Source: Plumapathes pennacea
Lineage: Eukaryota > Cnidaria > Anthozoa > Antipatharia > Myriopathidae
Direction: 5' to 3'
Assembly: GCA_964036295.1 (NCBI GenBank)
Contig: OZ038463.1
Coordinates: 15,983,069 to 16,047,068, forward strand
Length of the DNA stretch: 64,000 nt
Positions 9,679 through 21,408 of the stretch are shown here, piece by piece; the stretch's first letter is position 1; each line of letters begins with the position of its first letter. The position numbers and the translations under genes were made by a program. Under the pieces are notes generated by a model, which did no database searches, was not told the DNA's origin, and was given only the letters and a program-made list of their open reading frames with translations.

Positions 9679-12600
9679 ATGGCTGATTACGAGAAAGTTA
9701 ACAGCGGAAAACTTGACAAAAATCCAAGGGAGTCTGCTAACATCTTCTCCATCCTCTCATTCTCCTGGTTGAGCAGTACACTGGCCACTGGTAACAAACG
9801 ACCGTTAGAAAACAGCGACTTGTTTCCATTAGTGGATAAAGACAAGATCCAGGGACTGACCGAGAGATTGGAGGAGACTTGGAACGGGGAATGTCGGCAA
9901 TATCCAAATTTTAAAATGAAGAAAAAGCACCGTCTACTCTGGGCCTTGATATCTTCGCTTCATTGGAGTGAGTACACATTTCTGCTGTGTACGTCTATGA
10001 TTGGAGGCTTGTGTAACGTGCTACAGCCTCTTTTCCTCAGCTTGTTGTTGTTTGTTTTAATGAGGAAATCGACTGAAGATGTCTGGTTGGCGTACGTTTA
10101 TGGTGCAGGGATTTGTATCTCTAGCTTGATACGAATCGTAACAACGCATCAGCGTATTTACAACGCTATGTTGGTGGGCATGAGATGGAAAGCGGCCACT
10201 ATTGGATTAATTTTCAAAAAGGTAAGTCAATATGGAATAAGCATTGCAATGGCTAGGCAATAAGACCATTGTAAATTTCTGTGACCTTGTATAGGGTGCA
10301 TCACAAAACATCTACAAAACGACAATCTCTCAGAACATCAACGGCTGACCGCAATATTGAAATTACTTCAGTGATCTATGTGCCAAACTAACTTTGTTAC
10401 ACATCTGAGAGAAATATACCTATAATTTGGGGGACAGCTAATCTATAAAAAGGTAGTAAAGAATCTAACTATCTACATTCTACAGTCAAATTTCTAGAAA
10501 GCTCAATCTTAATCAAATACTATATGTACTTTCAAAAAGTATTTGTATAAGCGACCATTGCTTAATTTTTTTGAACGACCACGACCACTTTTAGGCCAAA
10601 AAAAATGAGAAGTTTTTAAGAGTCTAAAAATCATTACTCGGATTTCAGAACAGCTCAGTTTTTAATACCGCTGACAGATAGTGACAATGACATTGACAGC
10701 TTACACAACTGAAATGGATGGGTGGGAGGTTGACTTTATTGAATCTTCTAGACAGCGGTCTCTTAGTACTGCAAGAGCATTAATTTTATGTCTTTTTAAT
10801 TCAGTGGCTCCCACTTCAATGTCCGTTGCTCATGCTTTATCTCTGCAGACATAATAACATCGACTAGTGCGTGATAGTTTTAGGCCCTTTTTGTTGATTT
10901 TTTGCGTAAGTTACCACTTTTTGGTGCAACAAGGGTGCTACCTTACGAGAAAGTTCACTGTAGCAAACTGGTCGAAGAGCATTTACATTTTGTCAAACAA
11001 TAGTGCCCATTGTCTGATTCAGCTGTTCCACTACTTAAGGACTTGTGTTTAGATTTCAAAATAATCATTTCAGCAAATAATCTAGTTAAAGTATGTGTTA
11101 GATATTCCGTCAGTTATATAAGAGTGGCACGTGCACAGTCAGCTTTTGGATAAATTTCATTTTCTTTGCGCTTCTTTTTTACCTCATTACTTGTTCTGCA
11201 CAGGTTTTGCGCCTCAATCAAACCAGCCTATCAACATTAACAAGTGGTTACGTCATGAACTTGGTCGCTGGTGACGCACAGCGTTTTGATATGTCGGTTG
11301 CGTCCCTTTTCGACGTTATCCAAGCTTTGTTTGAAATTGGTGCCGTCGCTGTGATGACCTGGCTCTTGCTGGGATACCAAGCCTTGGGTGGCATTGCTTT
11401 TATGGTTTTTCTTGCAATTTACTATTGCATCATGGGACGAGTGTGCACTGGACTTCGCACCAGAATTGCCCACGTGACCGACAAACGTCTGAATTCCATG
11501 AACGCCATTGTAACTGGAATCCGAGCAGTCAAGATGCACGCCTGGGAATGGCCTTTCATGGAAATGGTGAATAGACTGAGAAGGTTAGAATAAATGAATG
11601 TCGGCCTCCTTTTTCATGCTACCTCACAATCTTACCAATTTTCACACCTTGTGTTTAAAGTTTTTACATGTTTCTCGGTCCAAATCAAACTTGATGTCAC
11701 AACAAAGCTATTGTGAAGTACACACCAAGCGTTATAAACATAATATTTTGTGGTCTTTGAAAAATTTACTCGTGCTAATTTATTCCAAATTGCACTCGAA
11801 ATCATGCGATTACCTATACTAATCAGTGAATGCTGCATTGCAAAAAAACTCAAAGAGAATGAACTAATGTACTTCTCGAACTACTTTCGCTTTCAGAAAA
11901 GAGATGTGGTTTGTCCGGGCTAAAAGCGTCATCTTATCCACGTTACATTCTTTCATTGAGTCCTGTCAACCTATTGCGACTTGCATTGGTATCGCAGTTC
12001 TATCAGCATCTGGATTAGGTTTATCTACCTACAACATGATGATGACCTTGTCGCTGATCTCCACTCTAAAGATCGCCGTTTCAGTGAGAGTTGGAGTACC
12101 CATGAATTTCTTGGCAGATTTTTTTGCTGGACTTCATCGAGTCCAGATGCTGTTAGAAGTGAACGATTTACAACAGATCACCAGTAATGACGATTCAAGA
12201 AAGGCATTTCTGGAACGCGACCCTCGTCATTGCACAAATGCAGAAGGCATCATTTTTCTTGACAATGTCACGTGCTCTTGTGGGGAAGAAATGAGATTGA
12301 AATCAGTTTCGTTATCAGTTAATCCAGGTGAACTAGTTCTAATCACCGGTCCTGTTGGATGCGGCAAATCCTCCCTCTTCATGGCCATTCTAAAGGAGCT
12401 ACCTCTTTCCCAGGGCACCATATCCTGCTTTGGAAAGATAGCACATGTGCCACAACTGGCTTGGATATTTTCTGGAACCGTTAGAGAGAACATCCTTTTC
12501 GGTCAACCAATAGAGCCAAAACTATACAAAAAGGTCCTCGAAGCATGTGCTCTTGTACAAGACATTGAACATTTCCCTGATGCTGACCTGACAATAATCG

Positions 12601-15600
12601 GTGAGCGGGGAGTGCTCTTAAGTGGTGGTCAGCGTACTCGTGTCGAACTCGCACGCGCAGTGTATGCAGACGCCGAGGTGTATTTGTTGGACGACCCTCT
12701 GAGTGCTGTGGACGCTAAAGTTGGCAAACACATCTTTGAGGAATGCATTTGTGGAATACTGGCGCAGAAGACGAGGATTGTGGCTACACACTGCCAGCAG
12801 TTTCTGACGAACGCGGAACATATTGTCATCATGAAAGAAGGAGCAATCACAAACGAAGGGAGTTACACAGAATTGCGTAAAGCTGGAGTCGAACTGGAGG
12901 AGACTACCACTGAAAACACAAATTCGGAGAAATGTCCGGTTGTTCAAGGTACTTCGAGGAAAGATGTCGCCGTGGAAGACGTAACTGGGTTAGAACTTGA
13001 AGAGGAAGATCGCGTGACGGGATCGGTGACTTGGTCTCTTTATTGGAAATACTTCCGAGCAGGACTTTCATCCATCACGTTGATCAGCTTCGTCTTGTTC
13101 TTCATTGTGGCTCAAGGTACGTAAAACTACAAATTTTTTGAAGATCAAAATGATTGTCGTAACTGCATGAATATCTAACAAATTGGCAAGGTCTTACTTT
13201 CACATTATTTTTAAGTTAAAGAAGAGACTTCTCGTAAGCAACTGTGGAGAAAGTAGGCAGATGACTGTTGAAGGTAAAGCGTATGGTGTGATATACTTGG
13301 CTTATTCCAAGCAATTGGTAATTAGCCCATGCAATCCGCAAGCAAGCAAGCGGCCCGTACGTTTAATTATACTGCATATTACCACCTGGTTAATTGCAGC
13401 TCAACGGAGAACGAAACGCAAACTACTTTGCCTGGTTTCTGTGTAGTTGAAAGTGTTTTCTTAGGCCCCATATAAATGGAAGGAAGGTATCTGAAACACT
13501 ATTCCTCGAATCACTCTGCGCAAGCTAGCTTTAAATATATATTTCTTTGTAACATAAATCAATGCGAACCCGTTAAACGAGGTTTTGCTGTCCCCAGAGT
13601 CAGCCTGCCACCTGGGGCGAGTTGTTGGCCCCATGTGACGGCTTAATTCAATTTACGAATATTTGGAGTACTAAGGCGACTCCAGAGAGGAGGGCCCCTT
13701 TTCCATCTAGACGGGGGCTTTGCAGCTTCCTCTTTACTTGGTACTGTTATTACTTTGGTTTTGACTAAAATTACAATAGTCATATGATTGAAAACCGTTT
13801 TAAAGCAACTAAACAACATATTACAAGACTACATGACAAGTACATGAGACCTCATTTTTTTCTTAAAATAACTTTTGATATTTTTTTCTAGTGGCTCTTG
13901 TCCTTCCTGATTGGTGGGTTTTGCATATGAGTAGTTTGCCACGTTTCCAGATGGGACAGAGTCAAAACCTACGCATTTACGCTGGCTTAGTGTGTGCAGC
14001 TTTTCTGTTTGCACTCGTAAGGGCCCTCTTGGTCTTCATCGCAACGCTAAACTCTTCTCAAGCTCTCCATGACGGAATGCTAGCCGCTGTGCTCAAGGCT
14101 CCTGTCAGGTTCTTTGACAAAAATCCTGTTGGGCGGGTCTTAAACCGGTTTTCGACAGACTTGGCGTTCATGGACGAGATGTTACCGGAGTCGTTTGTGG
14201 ACGTCGTCCAAATTGTACTTTTCTGTATCAGTGCTATTGTCCTACCTTCCTTGCTGAACCCGTGGGTCATATTGACAGTAGTACCTTTGACTGCTGTTTT
14301 CTTGATCATTGGTAAGTATTACATAAACACGTCCCGGGAGCTGAAGCGTTTGGAAGCGTTGAACAGAAGTCCAGTGTTTGCACATTTTGCTGACTCTCTG
14401 GAGGGACTGGTAACTATTCGGACATACAACAGAGAGGCGATGTTCTTAGCAGACCTTTACAGGTGATTAGAGTAAACTAATCTTTAAGACCCCGTAGCTA
14501 CTAGATTTGAGGAAAGATGTCCCGGAGACCAGAGACACCATCCTCCATGATCGTAGCAAGCGTTTCCATGTACACTTAAAACTTTTTCGACTTTTGACCG
14601 CGCAAAAGATTGGAGTGAGCGCAAAAAGGAACGAAAAGTATGGTCCACTTTTTCCTTTTCTTTCTCCTCCTTCTCTCCCCCCCCTCTCCGCCCCATTTTT
14701 CGCGCGGCCAAGCGCAGCCTACCATGATCGCGTCAGCCTGATATATACACGTTGACATATGCTGCTATTTTTGCTGCCGAGTAATGGTCTGTATCATTTC
14801 TGTTAAAAATACGCTGTGCTGCTTTCCTTGTATTACAGGTATCAGGACATGCACAACAAAACCTGGTTTCTCAATGTAGGAAGCCAGAGGTGGTTGGGTA
14901 TGCGCTTGGACATAATCTGCTTTTGTTTCGTCATTGCTGTTCTGCTCATCTCGATTTCTACACAGTCTGGGGCAGGTCAGTTGACTCATACTGAGACATA
15001 AATGATACTACTGTACATATCATAAAAACTAAAATCCTGACTCGACCTGCTGTTTTCACGAAAGCTACATAGGGACAGCCGCAAATTATAAATCTGACCT
15101 TATACGGTTCCTTCTAAAATATAGGAAAACAATCCTAGAAAAATCAATATAAGCGGGAACTGGCGGATTCCACTGTCGATATGCTGAGTCGATGGTTTGT
15201 CTAACTCCGCGTTCTGCTAATTTCTTCAGGTGCGACCGCCTTGTCATTGGTCTACGCTTTACAACTCGCTCTAGACACCTCTCAGCATGGAGTACAACGA
15301 AGTGCAGATATCGAGAATTATATGACGTCAGTTGAAAGGATTATCACCTACACCGAGATTAAACCAGAGCCTGGGTACGAGATTTCAACCCAGCCCAAAA
15401 AAGAATGGCCGCAGCATGGCAGTCTACAGATAGAGAATATGTCTCTGGTTTACTACCCAGGAGGTCCGCATGTGCTGAAAGATGTTTCACTGACCATCAA
15501 GGCACAGCAAAGGATTGGAATAGCAGGGCGCACGGGAGCGGGAAAATCTTCATTTGTCGCCGCCCTTTTCCGCACGCCGGAACCAGCGGGGCGCATCATT

Positions 15601-16146
15601 GTCGACGGCATTGACATTCAAAGTCTCAACATCCAAAGCTCTCGTCGTGCACTATCAGTCATTACCCAAGATCCAATCCTGTTCACTGGCACACTCCGTA
15701 TGAACTTGGATCCTTTTGAGAAAAGTCAGGATAGTGATATTTGGGAAGCCCTTGATGAAGCCGGTTTGAAAACCAAAGTGGCAAAGCTGTCCAAACAGCT
15801 TAATGAAGAAATACTAGAGTGCGGAGCGAATTTCAGTGTTGGTGAACGACAGCTGCTGTGCTTGGCTCGTGCTTTGCTACAGAAAAGCAAAATCATGGTT
15901 CTAGACGAAGCCACAGCCAACGTGGATTACGAATTGGACCGTCTGATTCAGGATACCATCCGCGACAAGTTCAAGGAGTGCACCGTCATCACGATAGCGC
16001 ATCGATTGAACACCATCATGGATTACGACAAAATTGTGGTAATGGAGAAAGGACGAGTGGCAGAGTTTGACGAACCTCAAGCTTTGTTGAAGAAAGATGG
16101 AGGGATATTTTTTGAACTGTACAATAGTAACCTTGTCAGTATTTAG
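9679..16146 (+). CDS. ABCC4/MRP4-like ABC transporter, six exons
   Basis: A full-length multidrug-resistance-associated-type exporter in the plasma membrane, expected to move organic anions, conjugates or cyclic nucleotides out of the cell using ATP (family knowledge; substrate not shown). Coding exons by GT-AG and phase: 9679-10221, 11204-11583, 11897-13116, 13892-14462, 14839-14975, 15230-16146, giving 1255 codons with every join in frame. Layout is TMD1-NBD1-TMD2-NBD2 without the extra N-terminal TMD0, as in short ABCC members (human ABCC4 is slightly longer). NBD1: Walker A GPVGCGKSS near residue 459, signature LSGGQ near 549, Walker B YLLDD near 570, H-loop His near 606. NBD2: GRTGAGKSS near 1050, signature VGERQ near 1153, VLDEA near 1174, AHRL near 1207. 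NBD1 has Asp in place of the catalytic Glu, the usual asymmetric ABCC arrangement. The start ATG sits in AAGATGG context; an AATAAA lies at 16493. Confidence 0.93.
10222..11203 (+). other. ABCC gene intron 1
   Basis: 982-bp phase-0 intron, donor AAG/GTAAGT, acceptor TTCTGCACAG. No element recognised inside. Introns 2 (11584-11896, donor GTTAGA) and 3 (13117-13891, donor GTACGT) are likewise plain. Confidence 0.8.
14463..14838 (+). other. ABCC gene intron 4 with repeat insert
   Basis: Carries a repeat fragment (14563-14632 and a pyrimidine-rich stretch to about 14700) whose core TTTTGACCGCGC...GAGCGCAAAAAGGAA also appears right after the stop codon of the second GPCR gene (about 31750-31822). 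Confidence 0.65.
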
Positions 16147-16522
16147 AATGCATGTGACAATCAAAACGCTTTTAGTTCAAAATTTCTCGCGCAGTTTTCT
16201 TAACGATTAAGGAGCCGTATCTACTGTGGGCATTAAAGCCAGGTTGATCAAAGCTTGATTAACTTCACCTAGGTTTAGCGAAAATCTTTCCCTCGTACTT
16301 TGGACCATCAAACTTACAGAGATTTGATCAAAGACCAACTAAAGTACACAGCAAAGAACTTAGTCAATTTTTGAGCAAATTGTGCTCGGTTATTTTCACA
16401 TGACAAACTTTTGACCTAATCTAAGTTTACATACTTCGCATAACCGTCACATTTTGCACCTAATTGATTTCAATGGCACGGCGAATTTGTCGAATAAAGT
16501 TTTTCATCAAGAATTATAAAAG

Positions 16523-16809
16523 GACGGGGATGCTCGTCTCTTAGGGGCCAAAACCACGGGTTTTCGTACCGCTTAGGTTACTCAACATCAAACGCAGACA
16601 TTTTTGTGTGACGTGGTACCGTTTAGGGGTCGGGTGCCAGTCAAATAAATTTTTATTGTACTGATCTTTATAGCAATTGAAAACATCGAAACTTTAAATT
16701 ATTGGTATGCTTTTATTGGTGCCTTTTAGGGGTCAAAATTTCCTCAAGCCACGCCCGTTTTAGTGCCTCTCAGGGGTCAAAACGAAAATTCCCGACGAGT
16801 ATCCCCGTC
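16523..16809. mobile_element. short TIR element with internal TTAGGGGTC motifs
   Basis: 16-bp inverted ends GACGGGGATGCTCGTC (16523-16538) and GACGAGTATCCCCGTC (16794-16809), one mismatch. Between them a TTAGGGG(T/C)C-like word recurs about four times (near 16542, 16622, 16727, 16768). Non-coding, 287 bp, lying just past the likely poly(A) site of the ABCC gene. Confidence 0.7.
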
Positions 16810-17172
16810 ATTTTTATGTGGGAGTCTACCCCCCCGGGTCATGACACAGATACAACGCCTAAAATAGTTTAGAAGTTTATTATAGGTTACAGGGCGTATT
16901 TTGGTTTTACTGTTGAATATACGACATGCGGATCCTGAGTGGTTTCATGCTTGTTAATGGTCTCTGTCTCTCTGTCAATTCAATGTTTCTGTTGACATCT
17001 GCTCAGAAATGCGTAAATATAGAGGGATACTTTTGGTTCCCAGCAAGAGAAAGAGTAACTAGTTTGAAAGATTCAAGAAGTAGTCTTATGGTGTCCTGCG
17101 TAGCTAGTTAGAGATTGAATAGTTTATACTTTGTTATTATAAGAGGGCCACACGTTTACTAGCGTTGCTACA

Positions 17173-17338
17173 CAGTGAGTACACATTTCTGCTGTGTACG
17201 TCTATGATTGGAGACTTGTGTAACGTGCTACAGCCTCTTTTCCTCGGCTTGTTATTGGTTTTAATCAGGAAGTCGACTGAAGATGTCTGGTTGGCGAACG
17301 TTTATGGTGCAGGGATTTGCATCTCCAGCTTGATACGC
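17173..17338 (+). pseudogene. duplicated fragment of ABCC exon 1
   Basis: Corresponds to 9967-10134 in exon 1 of the transporter (the segment coding SEYTFLLCTSMIG through ISSLIR), with scattered substitutions and one 3-bp deletion. The reading frame is still open but lacks start, ATP-binding domains and splice context, so it cannot make a transporter. It is joined at about 17339 directly to the left flank of a tRNA-Asp repeat unit. Confidence 0.9.
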
Positions 17339-17372
17339 ACTCTTTGTGAAAAATAATATTTACCAAAAATCT

Positions 17373-17444
17373 CTCCCCGGCGGGGAATCGAACCCCGGTC
17401 TCCCGCGTGACAGGCGGGGATACTCACCACTATATTACCGAGGA
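17373..17444 (-). tRNA. tRNA-Asp (GTC), copy 4
   Basis: 72 nt, intact acceptor, anticodon and T-arm. Base 10 is A instead of G, giving an A-U pair in the D-stem. T5 lies 3 nt past the 3' end on the transcribed strand. Confidence 0.9.
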
Positions 17445-17883
17445 TCTGGATACAAGGAATTCAGTCCAGGAAAACCCATGCGCAATTTACGATGGAGCAA
17501 ACCATTCCTTGCGGAGGATATCTGGAACTGAAAAATAGGCCAAACAATCTCAATTACTATTTTTTTAACTCGCCTAATTGATATTTTTCAATTCGTGGGT
17601 AATTACCATACTACGTGTGTAGTGTCCATATGCGTCTGCTTCATCAAAATAACGTGTATTTTAAATTAATGCTCCTACCATAGTGTAATTTTGTGTTGCG
17701 CTCTTCTGTAAAATTGTCGCCAAGAGAATTCATTAGAATTTCCCGAGCATCGCCATATTGAATCTACCAAAACCGTACGAACAATGCATAGCAACAGCAA
17801 CAACAACTAAAAAACTAGGCATGAGAAATTTGCCAAAACGTATTCGTGAGTATTAATCTTTACAAAAAAAAAAAAAAAATCTT

Positions 17884-17955
17884 CTCCCCGGCGGGGAATC
17901 GAACCCCGGTCTCCCGCGTGACAGGCGGGGATACTCACCACTATACTACCGAGGA
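17884..17955 (-). tRNA. tRNA-Asp (GTC), copy 5
   Basis: Identical over 72 nt to copy 1. Followed on the transcribed strand by a run of about 15 T, a very strong Pol III terminator. Confidence 0.93.
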
Positions 17956-18416
17956 TCTGGATACAAATAGAACAACAGCAAAAAACACAGATCGTGCACA
18001 ATTTGCGGGGGACAAAATATTCCTATCGAGAGATATCTGCAGATGAAAACAGACCTTGGGGGTAAACACATTGTGCATATGCATCTGCGACATAAAAATA
18101 ATATGCATATGCGTCTGCTACATCAAAATGAATGTGTATTGTAAATTAAATGCTTCACGCATTTTAGAGCCTAAGTGTAATTTTGTGTTACGCTATTCTC
18201 TAAATTGTACGCTGGATGAAGTCATGTTGACCAAGAAAACTCATTTGAATGTCCCGCGCACCGCCATATTGAATCCTATGACGTCATAAGGTTGTCTTTA
18301 TGACGAGCATAGAACATTACAGAATTATAAACGGCGACCAGAAACCGGCCAATAAAAGTACGAACATAGCATGGCAATCACTCTAGAGAACAAGAAACAG
18401 GAAAATTAATAAGCAT

Positions 18417-18944
18417 TAAAGTGCCCATAAGCCTTCAGACGTTACGTTTTAATATGAAAGTAGGAAGTAATTTAAACAACTTATGGCCAAAGAAACTCCG
18501 CTCCGTTGCGTTTTTATATATTTTTCCGCCCGGCAAACATGCAATTTTGACCGCCATTTTGAATCTGACCGCGCAAAGTTTTTCGATCGAGAGCCTGGGT
18601 TATGACGTCAGAGGAGGGATTTGTTTCTTGTCAAACAAAACTTTCACACAGATTTTGCAGTTGGCGAGGTGAGAATTATGCCTCATAGATGTGTTGTCGA
18701 GAAAAACGTAACCAAGGGAAAAAAACAACTAATGCAAAGAGACGCCAAAGCGATGCCAGTCCCTTCTCTGACGTCACAGACCCAGTCTCCCATGTCGCTC
18801 GGTCAAGATTTCGGAATTCTGAGTTCAACCGCGTGAAAAAAGTATAAGAACGCTTCGGAACGGAGTTTCTTTGAGTATAAGTTGCTTAGATCACTTCCTA
18901 CTTTCATATAAAAGCGTAACGTCTGAAGGCTTATAGGCACTTTA
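18417..18944. mobile_element. TIR element (TAAAGTGCC ends) nested in the tRNA-Asp array
   Basis: 528 bp with ~65-bp inverted termini: left TAAAGTGCCCATAAGCCTTC, right its near complement ending GGCACTTTA. A second inverted pair lies inside (AAAGAAACTCCGCTCCG near 18490; CGGAACGGAGTTTCTTTG near 18857). It interrupts a tRNA-Asp unit: unit sequence resumes at 18945 and runs into tRNA copy 6. Non-coding; the 83- and 71-codon frames within are not protein-like. Confidence 0.8.
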
Positions 18945-19014
18945 AGACATTTGCCTAAACACATTTGTGAGAATTTTGATTTGTGGGATTAGATCTTTAC
19001 AAAAAAACACTCCC

Positions 19015-19086
19015 CTCCCCGGCGGGGAATCGAACCCCGGTCTCCCGCGTGACAGGCGGGGATACTCACCACTATACTACCGAGGA
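19015..19086 (-). tRNA. tRNA-Asp (GTC), copy 6
   Basis: Identical over 72 nt to copy 1. T7 terminator about 8 nt beyond the 3' end on the transcribed strand. Confidence 0.93.
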
Positions 19087-19935
19087 TCTGGATACAAACA
19101 AAACAACAACAACAAACACACATCGTGGGGACTAAATTTGCGATGGAGCAAAATATTTCTTGGACATCTGCAACTGAAAAGCAAGCCCTGAAATTTCAAT
19201 TATTATCACACGAGTTCACATTGTCGAGTGAAATAAAGGTAAAAACGAATGCACATTTGGGGGAGCGTGTTGCACTTGTCAGGAACCAGATCGACTGGTC
19301 TATTAGGTTGCGTGATCAATTTTCGCAAGCAAAATTACAAACGTGTCAAATTTTGTGACAAACTTTTATTCCATTTTGCGCGCGGCTAGAAACGTTTGGC
19401 CCTGCTTCGTTTATGGTCAATAAACAATTATTACACGAAAAGCCAAGCAATACAGCTGTTTATTTACTCGTCAGTTTTATTTTTTCTCTCCGAAGCAGTC
19501 TCGAAAAAAATAAAACCGACTCGTAGAAATACTCCGCCCTACATCTCACGTAATAACTTCTTTTTATTATTTTCTATATTTAGCTGCCTCGATTAGCTTT
19601 TTGCGATCTGTGGGCCAATACATCAGTATATTGTCATATGTGATCTGCTGCATAAAAGTTATGTGTATTTTCAAATACACCATCAAAGCCTGGGTGTAAT
19701 TCTGTGTTGCGCTTTTCTGTAATTTGACACTGGATGCAGCCATGTGGACTAAGGTTGCCGCGAACAATGTGTCCTCGTTTTGCCTGGCCTGAGGAGAAAA
19801 CTCAATCGAGTTTCCCGCGCTGTCAGTTAACAAGATGTGGGCGAGCTTTCAGTGGCGGCGATTCTTTATTAGAGAAATTAACCATAACAAATTGGCCTTT
19901 TTGCAGCTGGACTCCACGTGACCTAAATTCCAAAT

Positions 19936-20671
19936 AGTAATGTATTCACATTCGCGTGACAGCCACTCTACTCCCTTTGTGACGGATAAGTTTTGGGTGA
20001 AATTTTTTTGAGGTGTAGAATGAACTGTAGAAAGATTTGCAGCGTCGCTGAACGGGAGGTGGGTGGGTAAAACATGCGGGAGTCGCAAGTTGAGTAGATT
20101 TGTGAGAAATGTGCGCTTTTGAAGCAAAGGGCGTATATAAAGGGGCCCGTAGAGCTCCCTGGGGATTGAACGACCAATGGGGTGTAGGTCACGGAAGCAC
20201 AAATATTCCGGCAGGGTGAGAAAGTATGCTGTGGCTTTCTCGTGAATAACAATAGTTCTTGAATCTTTGGATTAAAGACTGCCCTTTCTCCCTTGAGACC
20301 CAAACGACCAGGTTACTACACCCAAAGTGATAAGGTTCTCGACCTCACCAAACCAGCGGACCTTATCGCCCAAGGCGCCACAACTGCGAAAAAGGACAAG
20401 GTTATAAACACAATCATCGCTGACAATTTTCGCTCACGCAACGACCTGCACTGTTGTCGCCCAGCTTTTCCGTGACATTACGGCACCTCACCTAGAGCGG
20501 TTTTTCTGAGTTTCGGGGGAATTTAGGCTACTTTTATGGCAATAAAGTGCTCTACTACCGTCCACCATCTATATTTTTGTAACCTAAGCATCTATCAGGC
20601 GCCGAAAAAAACATTCACTCATAAATTATCCGTCACAAGAGTGGCTGTCACGCGAATGTGAATATATTACT
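19936..20671. mobile_element. non-autonomous TIR element, ~736 bp
   Basis: Inverted ends of about 35 bp: left AGTAATGTATTCACATTCGC, right the complement ending GTGAATATATTACT (one mismatch), both including GACAGCCAC. The interior includes a 60-codon + frame (20293-20475) and longer - frames (20303-19968, 20202-19849) with no recognised domain. I could not see a clear target duplication. Confidence 0.65.
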
Positions 20672-21045
20672 GTTCTCATGACACAACCTAGAATGGACCC
20701 GTTTATAACGCACTCCACGATACTGGGGCCAATTCAATAAAGCATTTACAAGTGTATTTTACAAGTCGGACCAATTTCTCCACACGTTAAAACACACTAT
20801 AATAATCCAATACAATGGCCATTTACTGTTGTGGTTGTGCACTGAGGACCTGTATCTGTAATATTGTTCAGAGCTTTTTGCTTGTGACGTCACAAGCTAT
20901 AAAATGCAGCGATTTTTTTTTTTTTTATTTTTCTGGGTTAGAGATCTGCATGCGATGATTGGTTGATATTATCATGTGATTTGTGATGACGTTGCGATCA
21001 CGTGACTTGTCGAGCAAGCAGTTTCGCCATTTTGAAGACAGCAAG

Positions 21046-21387
21046 ATGTGGGAGGTGGACTTGTGTGTTGCTTGCCTTAGTTGGCTCTGTGGATTATTTT
21101 ATGGACCGCTCATCTTACTTACAAACGCATACGCCAGCTGCGGTAGACCCATACTAAATTTCATTGAGCGGTTTTGGCTTGGGTCGGTCCGTTCAGCCTC
21201 AAAAGCCATATTGAAAGCCATGAAAGCAAATGCAATGAACTTATCAATGAACTGCATAACTATGCACAACTGTACAGAAATGTACGAAGAATCTGATATC
21301 CAGAACCTGGAGAACTTGAAGGAACAAGCTGAACGAAGGCGCTCGAGATACAAAGACGAGAACCTGTGTAAAGACGGCGATTCTTGA
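21046..21387 (+). CDS. unknown small protein inside the 3.25-kb element
   Basis: Frame of 113 codons from ATG 21046 (context AAGATGTGG); an in-frame ATG at 20983 would add 21 residues. The N-terminal half is hydrophobic and Cys-rich (a likely membrane segment around CLSWLCGLFYGPLILL); the C-terminal half is polar and charged (EQAERRRSRYKDE). I recognise no family. It could be a short membrane protein, an exon, or chance. No frame on the other strand competes strongly. Confidence 0.35.
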   Translation: MWEVDLCVACLSWLCGLFYGPLILLTNAYASCGRPILNFIERFWLGSVRSASKAILKAMKANAMNLSMNCITMHNCTEMYEESDIQNLENLKEQAERRRSRYKDENLCKDGDS

Positions 21388-21408
21388 CAAGCGCTTGATA
21401 GCGGATTA

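Larger units (their letters stand above)
17345..19830. repeat. tRNA-Asp repeat array 2
   Basis: Second cluster of the same units seen at 5.5-7.3 kb, in the same orientation: tRNAs at 17373, 17884 and 19015, with the unit landmarks (TTTTGTGTTGCGCT near 17690 and similar words near 18180 and 19700; GGATGAAGTCATGTTGACCA near 18214; ATGACGTCAT near 18278). Unit spacing is 511 bp between the first two and 1131 bp to the third, the difference being a 528-bp MITE at 18417-18944. The last unit decays around 19750 without another tRNA. Confidence 0.75.
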
